A stretch of 64,000 bases of DNA from Piscicola geometra (Eukaryota; Annelida; Clitellata; Hirudinida; Piscicolidae), in NCBI GenBank assembly GCA_943735955.1, contig OX030960.1:6914351-6978350 (forward strand), written 5' to 3'. A program made the translations under genes and the position numbers. Below the pieces are notes generated by a model, which did not search any database, had not been told where the DNA came from, and saw nothing but the letters and a program-made list of their open reading frames with translations. This document shows, piece after piece, positions 35,345 to 46,026 of this stretch (position 1 is the first letter of the stretch; the number at the start of each line of letters is the position of its first letter).

Positions 35345-37120
35345 ATAATAATAATAATAATAATAATTGTCATTTTTGTATAGCGCCCGGGCACGCAACT
35401 GAAGCGCTTTCACTGCGTCGTAATGCAATAAAGAAATAAAAGTAATTATAATAGTAATGTTATGAAAAGGAAAGCAAAGAGTAGCATAGAGTAATTATTA
35501 AGAATGATAGGCTAAGTTAAAGTAATGAGTTTTCAGTTTGGCTTTGAAAGTCGAAAATTGGTCGATGCTTCAAAGTGCAGGTGGAAGGGCATTCCAAGTT
35601 GTTGGAGCTGCGTGACGAAAAGCTCTTTTTGAGATGTTGTTTGTAGTGGATTCTTGGTTGAGGAGAAGAGATGAAGATGAACGCAGTTGTTTGTTTGATG
35701 TTTTTTTAGTTATGAGTTTGCTGAGATATGACGGTTTTGAAGTTTGAAGAATTTTGAATGTGTTGATGGCTATTTTAAAGGATATTCGAAAGTCTATAGG
35801 AAGCCAGTGGAGTTTTATAAGATTTTCCTTTGATGATTGAACAAGGTGATGGCCTGGGTAATCACAGTTGAGTGTGATTCTAGCCGCCTTGTTTAAAACT
35901 GACTGTAGACGATTTCTTTCTTGATTGGTGATATTATATAATAGCGAGTTACAGTAGTCAAGTCTGCTTAGTATTAGACATCGGGAAAGTGAGGCGGAGA
36001 GATCAGTAGTAATGAATGGGCGTATGTGTTTGATTGCTTTGAGATGATAGTGTGATGATTGGATGATAGATGTGATGTGGTTTTTGAGAGTGAGTTTGCT
36101 GTCTAGGGTGACTCCGAGTATTTTGAGAGTGTTATTGATGGGGATTTTATCTGAGTTGATGTTGACAGATGATATTGTGTTTAAACTATTTAATTGAAAA
36201 GGGGTGCCTAGTTTTATTATTTCTGATTTAGTGGTGTTAAACTGGAGATAGTTATTGAGGAACCAAGTTTCCATGGTTTGTATGCAAGATGTGAGGTTAC
36301 TAGTAGCTTGGTTGGATGTATTAGGTGTGATGAATTGAAGAAGTTGTATATCATCAGCATATTTATGGTAGGTTATATTGAATTGGTTGACTATATTTGA
36401 GATAGGTGAGATGTATGTGGTGAAAAGAAGCGGTCCAAGAACAGAGCCTTGAGGAACGCCGTGTTGTATATTGGTTGGTGATGAGATGTGTGTACCTAAT
36501 TTAACTTGATAATGTCTATTTTCTAAATAAGATGACAGCCAGTTTAAAGCTGTTCCATCAACTCCAAATTCTTTATGAAGTCTGTTTATGAGGATGGAAT
36601 GGCTGATGGTGTCGAAGGCTGGTCGAGTGATGCGAGGAGGGTGGTATTTTTTGAGTCGCATCCGTTGAAAATGTGGTCAGTTAGATGGAGTAGGGCTGTT
36701 TCTGTAGAGTGGTAAGGTCTATAGGCTGATTGGTGACTGGGACAGTTTGGATTGGAGGTGATATGAGGTTGTAGTTGTTTTAATACGGCCCTTTCCATAA
36801 TTTTTGATATGGTGGACAGGTTGGAAATAGGTCGATAATTTGCTGGATTGGTTGTGTCGAAGTTGGCTTTCTTTAATATTGGTGTAATTTGGGCTGCTTT
36901 GAAAGTAGATGGAAAACATCCTTCTTGGAAAGATAAGTTGACGAGCTGTGAGATGGCTTTTGACAATATTGAGCTACATTGTCTTATAACTTGGTGAGGA
37001 AAAGGATCTATGGGCGATGTCTTCGTGCATGTAGCATGAATAATTTGTAATATATCTTCAGATGTTGTTGGTTGAAAGTTAGATATGGGGTCAATGATGT
37101 TTTTTCTATGAGTGTGTGTG
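35345..37120 (-). mobile_element. L2/CR1-type LINE, 5'-truncated and frameshifted
   Basis: Non-LTR retrotransposon copy. Minus-strand frames 37146-36586 and 36661-35570 encode a reverse transcriptase with AFDTISHS, GVPQGSVLGPLLF and the catalytic YADD, followed by the LDYCNSLLYN and TTWNALP motifs typical of L2-like elements. A frameshift near 36.62 kb separates the two halves. The endonuclease domain is missing and a stop precedes the usual C-terminal helix, so the copy is dead. The 3' end carries GCGCTATACAAAAATGACA and then (ATT)n at 35343-35366. GAACT at both edges may be the target duplication. Confidence 0.88.
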
Positions 37121-37152
37121 AACTGATTACTCTTATTTGTGAGCATATGAAA

Positions 37153-40100
37153 TCTTCAGAAAATCTGCGCCTTCATTCTACACGTCCAGCAATTGTCGAA
37201 GTTTTTGATTTTGTGTGCTTTCTGCCACTTGCGCTCCTTCCAGGCTGCTCGTTGTTGCTCCCAATGGAGAGATCTTCTTCCTCGCATAAGACTCGAATCT
37301 CTTTTCTGCGGCTTCTGCTATCTCTTTGACCGCTTTCTTCAAGATTGTCTCTCCACTTACCCCTTATTGGCCCACAGTGTAGAACTGAAGCAGCAGAAAT
37401 TAGTACTTAAAAGGCAAATTCTTTGGCAAGAAAAAATCATTTTCAAGAGAAAAAACTATCTTCAACTAGGTCACAGCCACCTGATGTACTCACAGATACT
37501 ACAAAATCAGTCCTGAACCACATTTCCGTGCAGCTGGTCTTCCACTCCTATAGTCAGACAACATTATTCTTTTAGCCCTTCTCTAAATTACTCTTTCCTC
37601 CCACCTTCCCCACTAAAACATTTCATTCATAAGACGCTTTGAAATGGTCTTTAAAATTATCTTTCTAACCATATCTTCAAACTTCGCCTAAAACTATGTG
37701 TCCTTTAGATGAATCCTATAGAATTCTTTGAAAAACAGACTAATTACTCTTATTTGTGAGCATATGAAATCTATAAAGACATCGAGTACCACTGCATCGA
37801 TGATTGGTTGTGAAAAGCTTTTTCATAACTCTCGGAAGATTTTGGAATCCATAATGGAGTTTGATCAGAGGCGCAACTAGCAAAAGTTGCAGGAGGAAAC
37901 TAACGTTTCAAAAAAATACAAGCTGCAAGAAATTCAAGTCCTATGCAAGGAAGAAGAAGCTTTGCCATACCACGTTTAAAGGCGTGAAGAAGGTCAGGTC
38001 ACGTTCTGTTAACAACTTGCTAATAGTATCACGCTACTAGATCCTAAACAGCATGACATCATTTTCGGTATAAAAGAAATGTTTTCACAACGCTTGAAAG
38101 TATTTTCACAATGAATAGATTATCTACATTCTTTAGACGAATTTTTAAACAAGAGGAAGGAGTAGAGGTGAGTACTCGGAAGATACTTTTCAAAGACAAC
38201 CGCTATAGCGCCGCTAAAAGCTTGGAAGATAAGTCATTTTTTAGGAAACTGAAAAAACCGAGTTATTCCAGGGGATAGTTAAACATCAGCCCTCTGCCAG
38301 GCAGCACCAGCATCATCCCCAGCCGAGCCAGAAAAAGCAGCCAGCATCCAAACTTCTCCTCCTGAGGTTCCTTCGCTTGCAGAAGGTCAAGCTGCAAGAG
38401 ATTCGAGTCTTATGCGAGCAAGAAGATCTCTCCATTGGGAGCAACAACGAGCAGCCTGGAAGGAGCGGATATGGCAGAAAGCACACAAAATCGACAACTT
38501 CGACAATTGCTGGACTTGTGGAATGAAGGCGCAGATTTTCTGAAGAGCCAACGACGCCAGTGAGTACAACGGCCACTTTCCTCAACCCAACCTGAACTTG
38601 TGGCACCTTCTTCACGCCTTTAAACGTGGTATGGCAAAGCCAGGAAAAGTGCAAGATGAGGAGAGTGGCCGTTGTACTCACTGGCGTCGTTGGCTCTTCA
38701 GAAAATCTGCGCCTTCATTCTACACGTCCAGCAATTGTCGTAGTTGTTAATTTTGTGTGCTTTCTGCCACTTCCGCTCCTTCCAGGCTGCTCGTTGTTGC
38801 ACCCAATGGAGAGATCTTCTTGCTCGCATAAGACTCGAATCTCTTGCAGCTTGACCTTCTGCAAGCGAAGGAACCTCAGGAGGAGAAGTTTGGATGCTGG
38901 CTGCTTTTTCTGGCTCGGCTGGGGATGATGCTGGTGCTGCCTGGCAGAAGGCTGATGTTTAACTATCCCCTGGAATAACTCGGTTTTTTCAGTTTCCTAA
39001 AAAATGACTTATCTTCCAAGCTTTTAGCGGCGCTATAGCGGTTGTCTTTGAAAAGTATCTTCCGAGTACTCACCTCTACTATTTCCTCTTGTCTAAAAAT
39101 TCGTCTAAAGAATGTAGATAATCTATTCATTGTGAAAATACTTTCAAGCGTTGTGAAAACATTTCTTTTATACCGAAAATGATGTCATGCTGTTTAGGAT
39201 CTAGTAGCGTGATACTATTAGCAAGTTGTTAACAGAACGTGACCTGACCTTCTTCACGCCTTTAAACGTGGTATGGCAAAGCTTCTTCTTCCTTGCATAG
39301 GACTTGAATTTCTTGCAGCTTGTATTTTTTTGAAACGTTAGTTTCCTCCTGCAACTTTTGCTAGTTGCGCCTCTGATCAAACTCCATTATGGATTCCAAA
39401 ATCTTCCGAGAGTTATGAAAAAGCTTTTCATAACCAATCATCGATGCAGTGGTACTCGATGTCTTTATAGATTTCATATGCTCACAAATAAGAGTAATTA
39501 GTCTGTTTTTCAAAGAAATCTATAGGATTCATCTAAAGGACACATAGTTTTAGGCGAAGTTTGAAGATATGGTTAGAAAGATAATTTTAAAGACCATTTC
39601 AAAGCGTCTTATGAATGAAATGTTTTAGTGGGGAAGGTGGGAAGAAAGAGTAATTTAGAGAAGGGCTAAAAGAATAATGTTGTCTGACTATAGGAGTGGA
39701 AGACCAGCTGCACGGAAATGTGGTTCAGGTCTGATTTTTTAGTATCTATGAGTACATCAGGTGGCTGTGATCTAGTTGAAGATAGTTTTTTTCTCTTGAA
39801 AATGTTTTTTTCTTGCCAAAGAATTTGCCCTTCAAGTACTAATTTCTGCTGCTTCAGTTCTACACTGTGGGCCAATAAGGGGTAAGTGGAGAGACAATCT
39901 TGAAGAAAGCGGTCAAAGAGATAGCAGAAGCCGCAGAAAAGAGATTCGAGTCTTATGCGAGCAAGAAGATCTCTCCATTGGGAGCAACAACGAGCAGCCT
40001 GGAAGGAGCGGAAGTGGCAGAAAGCACACAAAATCGACAACTTCGACAATTGCTGGACTTGTGGAATGAAGGCGCAGATTTTCTGAAGAGCCAACGACGC

Positions 40101-40215
40101 CAGTGAGTACAACGGCCACTCTCCTCAACCCAACCTGAACTTGTGGGACCTTCTTCACGCCTTTAAACGTGGTATGGCAAAGCCAGGAAAAGTGCAAGAT
40201 GAAGAGAGTGGCACC
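37153..40215. repeat. Large imperfect palindrome with nested repeat units
   Basis: The left arm (about 37153-38577) and right arm (about 38655-40090) are inverted copies around a loop of roughly 78 bases. For example, TTAACAACTTGCTAATAGTA near 38.01 kb appears inverted near 39.22 kb. A module of about 200-250 bases occurs four times, near 37.16, 38.39, 38.70 and 39.94 kb, in alternating orientation. The word CGCCTTTAAACGTGGTATGG appears in the loop, near 40.16 kb and inverted inside the arms. The right outer end reaches 40215 as a direct repeat of the centre. I recognise no transposase. It may be a foldback-type element or a tandemly rearranged transposon. Confidence 0.85.
38069..38543 (+). 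other. Possible two-exon mini-gene inside the palindrome
   Basis: A TATAAAAG box (38069-38076) is followed 34 bases later by an ATG at 38111. The frame 38111-38167 starts MNRLSTFFRRIF and ends at a strong donor, GTGAGT. A pyrimidine-rich acceptor (CCTCTGCCAG) leads in phase to 38301-38543, a Pro/Ala-rich stretch followed by a basic segment with FDNCWTCG before a stop; 99 residues in all. The right arm holds the same structure on the minus strand. Most differences between copies keep the frame, and some are conservative (D to N and F to Y in that motif). I cannot assign a family, and other frames of the second exon are also open. Confidence 0.35.
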
Positions 40216-40446
40216 AGACGAATCACAAGCAGTCGTGATGACAACACGTCAATGGGTGAATGATGGGAAAGGGTAGTGGTTGTGTGATGGACTGAATGTT
40301 ATAGAGGCGATATGATTTTGAGGTGGAAGTGGAAAAAAAATTTGGTGAAAAAAAAATATTAAAATGGGTGGAGAGAAGTGTAGATATGGTGGAGGAATCT
40401 TGCATGAAGGCAGGATTCAGAGGAATCGTCGTCTTTTTTATCTCCC

Positions 40447-40548
40447 TAGTCTTTTCTTCATTTTCTCACTTCTCTTCTTTTACTTCATATTCTTTTCTTC
40501 ATTTTCCCACTTCTCTTCTTTTACTTCATATTCTTTTCGTTTTTTCTT
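40447..40548. repeat. Pyrimidine-rich tandem duplication
   Basis: Two adjacent copies of a unit of about 50 bases containing TTCATTTTCYCACTTCTCTT, differing by single bases. Confidence 0.75.
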
Positions 40549-40996
40549 CTATTCTTCCTCATCTTTATTCCAGGTGTGAGTGTTGATTGGCGACAAAGTT
40601 AGAGATTGCATCAGGCACCGCCAAAAGTTCTTGCATGTTTAAGCTGTAATTTTTCTATGCCTTTTGTGACGTCACAGTGTGATGTCAACTTTTTAATAGT
40701 TTTCTGAAATGTTTTTTTATAAACAATTTAGAAATTTAAAAAACAAATAAATTTTTGTTTTGTTTTCATGGGTTTGAGTTGATAGCCCAATAATTGATAT
40801 TATAAAACTTAATCTTCAATGAGATTTCAATAGTTTTAGTCTGTTAATTAAATTAGTATAAAGCTATTTAATGAATTATTTGAATTTATGTATACAAATG
40901 AATACTTCTATGTTATCATGAGCATGTATATCATTTGAAAAAATAGGAAAACTTCATTTATTTTATTTATGATGCATATTTATTAGTTTTTAATAA

Positions 40997-41093
40997 AAAA
41001 CTTCGTATTATTTTAATAATAAAAACTTTTTATTCATTATTTTTATTCATTTAATAATAAAAACTTTTTATTATTAAAATAATATGAAGTTTT
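40997..41093. repeat. AT-rich inverted repeat (hairpin)
   Basis: Arms 40997-41034 and 41056-41093 are nearly perfect inverted copies, differing at about two positions, with a spacer of 21 bases. The outer ends read AAAACTTC and GAAGTTTT. It could be a small MITE remnant or a cruciform-forming tract. Confidence 0.8.
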
Positions 41094-41950
41094 GTGCTAA
41101 CCTTAGTAACTAAGGCTTAGTTTCTGGGTGAAATGTGATTGAAAAATAGTTTCGAACTAATGTAGATGTAGATGTGGATTTCAAAAAGTCTGTCAAACAA
41201 AAGTATTTAATTTATAATAAATTAATAATAATAAATTATTTATTAGATCATAATTATCTAAAAATACATCTTATAAAAATCTCACTAACATAATGCTTTC
41301 TAGTTTTGTTTTATGTTTATAGGAAATGTATTATAACTCTTCATTGAACGGTTAAATTTTTTTCGTTTGAAATAAACCGATTATGATGTATTCTGCTCGT
41401 CATAGTTTACTATGGTAACAAGAAACATTTAAAAGTGAATTCGATAAATAATATATATGAGCTTAGGGTTCGCTTACTAAAACTACAAACTAAACTTTAT
41501 AAGAAGTAAAATTGACACTCTTAATAATAAATAATTTTTCAATACAAACTAATTTTAAACAAAATACGAATAACACTATTTTATTTGTGTTAAAAGAGCA
41601 TTTTAAATATTTGGTTTATCAAGCTTTTTTCAAGAGTATTTTCAAATTTATCGTAATTTTATTTTTTAATTACCATCTGCCAGAGCCGATTTTTATAAGA
41701 CTGTCACTTAATGGAGACAAAAATAAAGCCATTGAATTTTTTTACTGTCTAACGTTATAAGAATTGATAAAAATTGCTAATGAATTGATAAAAAGTTCAA
41801 AAATAGTTATATTATTTTAAAACTATTTAAAACACTTTATTCATGATTTAATATTAATATCAATACAGATGCTATGAAATCGTGTAAAGTATGCGAGATA
41901 ATAATATTACTTAGTTTTTATAATCACCATCCTCTTATTTATTTTTTTAG

Positions 41951-44900
41951 TTAGTGGATGGCTGGTAGGACTTTGCCTACACACTCTCCAAAGCCAATGC
42001 GCTTACCATCTTTTTCACAGAAACCTAAAAAGAGAAAATTATTTTGTTTATCCCCAATAAACAAATTTATAACTACTTATAATAAAATAAAATACAAAAT
42101 TAATTTTCAAAATCACCAATAAAAATTCAAAATCAATTATAATAAAATGAAATACCCGTGATTTTAACTTCATCTCCATCTTTCAAGAACTTCCTCTCCA
42201 CTCCTCTTCCCAGATCAATCGACCTACTGCCCTTCCAGCACAACTCCAGCATGCTGCCAAAAGAGTCATCCGTCTGTGTGATGAGTAAGCGCCATTTTAT
42301 AAGTCTTCAGAAAATTTTTAAAGGTTTATTATTATTATCATTATTATTCATTCTCATCATCATCGTCATAATTTTATATGATATAATAAATATTACTATT
42401 ATTATCATTATTATTATTAGTTCTTTTTATATATTGTTATACATATATTACAAATAAGACATATATTACATATATAAATATTAAATATATTACTATAAGA
42501 ATAAAATAAACATATAATAATTTAAATTAAATAGAGCAACCTCTCCACTAATGGTTCCAGAGGCTAAGAGGTCAGCTGGTCGCAGGTTGCATCCGTTGCT
42601 AGCGTGGTGTGTCAGTTGTTGCTTGCCAGTCCAGTAGAGATGCTGTGTGCCGGTGTGGATGGTTATGTGGTGATCTCAAGACATTCTCATAATGTGATTG
42701 CGTGGTTAATTGGAAAGATTAAATTATTTAATTTAATCGGATTTAATTATTTTATTAATTTGATAACTAATTTATTTCGTATTAAGTCTCAAGGGTTCAC
42801 CTTGTAGTTGCTCTTGCAAATGGTGCGATATTCCTTGAGTTCTTCAGCTGTGTGATAGAGACGTCAAACAAATCAAAACAATAAATAAATAAAATTTAAT
42901 ACGCTATTGAATATACAAAGAAGTGGTTGAAGACGGCATTTCTTACTTTTGAGAGCGACTTCGAGTTTGATGTCAAAGTTGAATGGGTCTTCATGCACCA
43001 GATAGTCCAGTGGTTTGGGTTCCTAATGTGGTGGTGATGTGCTTAATTGATGGAGAGTTAAATGTAATTTGAAATGTAAATTTAAAACCTAGGATCAGTG
43101 ATTTATGATTTTTTCTCATTTCAACTGCCCCCTCACATATTAACTCCAACGTAACTCCCTCCTAAATCAATCATCAGTATACTCCTCCATGCTTACATTC
43201 ACCCATTCACCACCACCACCACCACCACCTACTACATGCACACACCACCACCACCACCTACTACATGCACACACCACCACCACAACCCAAGCATACCCAA
43301 CCTGGTGCATGTTGGGCACAACAAAAGGCATCAGTGCATCCAACGTCACAACCCACGGAGACACCGTGGTCGAGAAGCTCTTACCCAGGAAGGGACCCAG
43401 GGGGACGTATTCCCACTTCTGAATGTCCCTGGCTGGGTGGTCAGGTGGATTAATTTTTATTTGATTAATTAATCTTTGTAATTAATTAAGTTATTACACA
43501 TTAACCAAGTTGTTCCCAAAACCGTGTTTTTTTCTCAATTTAAACAATATTTAAAGAATTCTGATCAAGTTTAGTTTAAGAAACATGTAACAACTTTTAA
43601 CAATGTTGGATACATCTGGGTCAACTCATCCGGTTATTTGAATCACCCCCCCAATCCTCCCCCCCCCCCATCCTCCTTTCCTCCCCCACCCCCCCATCCC
43701 AATCCTCACCACTCCAGTCATTCATCAGCACAAATCCAAAGATGTGGTCTTGTGCCTGGCCGATGGGGACGGGCTGGCCTAGCTGGTTGCCTGGACCCAC
43801 GAAGAAGGCCATTTCCAATTCAATGTCCAGCAGCCTTGAGGGCCCGTACACCGGTGGTTTGCCTTCGAGGAGGTGTGGGTGTGGTGGCATTATTGATTAT
43901 TGGTGATGATTATTCCTATTATTCTTACAATACAACGACGAGTATTATTAACGTGGCGTAAACCCGGACGGGCTTCAAGACCACTTACAATTGTTATTAT
44001 TTTTGTTGATTATATTATTTATTGTGCGTTATTGTTTTGTATTTGTATTTTTTATTTTATTGTACATTATTTTATTGGATTTTAGTTTTATCGTACGAAC
44101 TTGCCTAACCTTCCTCAGGACAGTACTGTCCCTTTGGTCTGACGACTGGAGTGCCCGAGACGATGATGGATGAGGCCCTGCCATGGTAACCAACTGGGAG
44201 GTGTCTCCTGGCGATGGATGGAGAATTAAAATAATTTATTTGGCGTTCAATCAATCAATCAAATAATTGTATACAGCGCAATCATTAATAAACATGAGCA
44301 GACCAGTTGGGCATGAGGGCATTATCAGCACCCCTGAACATCTTGCCGACGTTGGTGGCATGGTGGATGGATGAATAGAAGTCTGTGTAGTCTCCTGTGG
44401 TGGGGTATGCTTTGTAAATAACTGGGTATAAGTAAATTAAAGTTAAAGTTCATAGTTGCTATAGCTTATAGTCTGTTTTATATTTAATATTGCAGCTTAA
44501 AGGTTAGTTTAATCACTCAGTCAAACCTAAATATATAGCGCTATTATACAAAACTAAACGGGTGTTTAATAAATAAATCAATAGATTAATAGTTTTTAAA
44601 CTCTCTATAGAATATAACTATATATAAATTGAAACAAAATAAAAATAATCTTGGTATTTAATATAATTTAGATTCATTGCATGAATGGTTAGCTACAATG
44701 AGACAAACCAATCCTGGCTGGCAAGTGCATGTCTGCCTCTGACTGCTTCACCAGGGCTCTAATAAAATGTGTTGTACTTAGATATAATCTTAATTTTACT
44801 TTGAATTATACATGCACCTTTATGAATAATTAAACCAATAACTAAGACCAATTAATTAAGTTAGGATTAATGAAGAATTAAAATTAAATAGCAAGAAATG

Positions 44901-45491
44901 AAACCTCTGTGAGAGAGCTGCATCAGCAAAGAGTGCTGAGTCATCAGATGAGAGGAGCGCTTTTAGGGAAGCCCTGGTCTCACTCCAGGCCACTCTGCCC
45001 AGTGCCATGAAGTCATTCAAGACATCCTGGTGGAATTGCAATGATAAGTTTCTATAGTTTACACTTTATTTAAATTTTTAACTATGTGCAAAGTTTAGAT
45101 TCTGATTAAGGCAAAATGAACATCTGTAGAAATTATAAGATATACAATTTATACAAAGAGACTAACCTGGTCAAATACATGCAGATGTTGCGTGATGGCA
45201 GGTCCTGTCAGGAGATGTTTAACCAAGCTCAAATCGAGGATGAACTCTCCTATTGCTACTCCAATCCGATGTTTAGGCTGTAAAAGAAATTTATTTTAAG
45301 TAAAAAATGGCAATAACTTTACTGGCTCTTTAGATTTTTTTTAATTCAAAAATTGCAATTTTTAAAATAATGAAGTTAGAAATCATTGAAAAAATACTTT
45401 AAATTACATTGGTTTTGGTTGAGAAAACTCCATAAGGCAGGTTATCAATAGAAAAGTCACTCTCACTGCCTATTTGAAGATAAGAAGCCAT
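41951..45491 (-). CDS. FAH: Fumarylacetoacetase
   Basis: Cytosolic hydrolase that splits fumarylacetoacetate into fumarate and acetoacetate, the last step of tyrosine breakdown. Exons: 45491-45408, 45277-45167, 45026-44905, 44758-44709, 44394-44304, 44207-44110, 43862-43710, 43432-43302, 43022-42947, 42847-42801, 42642-42541, 42273-42156, 42024-41951. All phases agree, giving 418 residues against 419 in human FAH. Active-site landmarks are present: DYTDFYSS and the H of HHATNVG, the metal-binding glutamates in ELEMAFF, and [30 protein letters not shown] and the C-terminal [14 protein letters not shown] are also kept, so the gene looks intact. It is divergent from RRP36. Confidence 0.97.
43945..43992 (+). 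repeat. Dispersed GGCGTATAACC repeat, copy 3
   Basis: ACGTGGCGTAAACCCGGACG then GGCTTCAAGACCACTTAC. It lies in an FAH intron and matches the copies at 18.93 and 19.34 kb. Confidence 0.5.
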
Positions 45492-46026
45492 ACTAGAAAT
45501 AGTATTTAACAAATTATTTTGTAAATGCTTTTTCAAAAACCTAAATGGAAAGAACTTGGAACCTGAGTAAGGACTATTTAAGCAGTCTAAATGAACTTTA
45601 ATAGTTCAAAGTTCAACACACTTTAAATTTTAAAGTTTAAAAGTAAAATGCATATGCAATTTCGAAATTATTTTAAAAAATATATTTTATATGATAGTTA
45701 TACTTTTTAAATTGCACATTGAAACAAGCAAAGGTACTTTTTACAGAAAACTCATTACCAGAAACAATTGAGTCTTCATTAAGTGCTCTGACAACCATGG
45801 AATTACCTGCTTCTCAAATTGGCTTAACCAACACCAGCAAACACAAATATTTTTGTTCATATTATTCTTGATATGTAGTTTTCATTCCTTGTTATTTTTA
45901 ATATAAATTTTTAATATTATTTATGTCGTTAAATGAAGGGAAAAACAATATAAACATATTATTATATTTTATCGCTCACTTGGGGGGTGAGTTTCAATTT
46001 AAACTTTAAAATCCTCACCACGTATC
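45492..46026. promoter_or_regulatory. Shared FAH/RRP36 divergent promoter region
   Basis: The two start codons face away from each other across 535 bases that hold no other exon. The region is AT-rich with no clear TATA box. A shared promoter is inferred from spacing only. Confidence 0.5.

Larger units (their letters stand above)
40216..41950. other. Spacer downstream of the FAH gene
   Basis: No gene recognised. It contains a tandem duplication of a pyrimidine-rich block of about 50 bases (about 40447-40548), a near-perfect palindrome at 40997-41093 and AT-rich DNA. The FAH transcript on the minus strand ends in this region. Confidence 0.55.

Noticed and set aside
37193..37516. 107-residue plus-strand frame in the left palindrome arm
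   Set aside because: It runs antisense to the repeated module and is matched by shadow frames in the other copies, with no domain.
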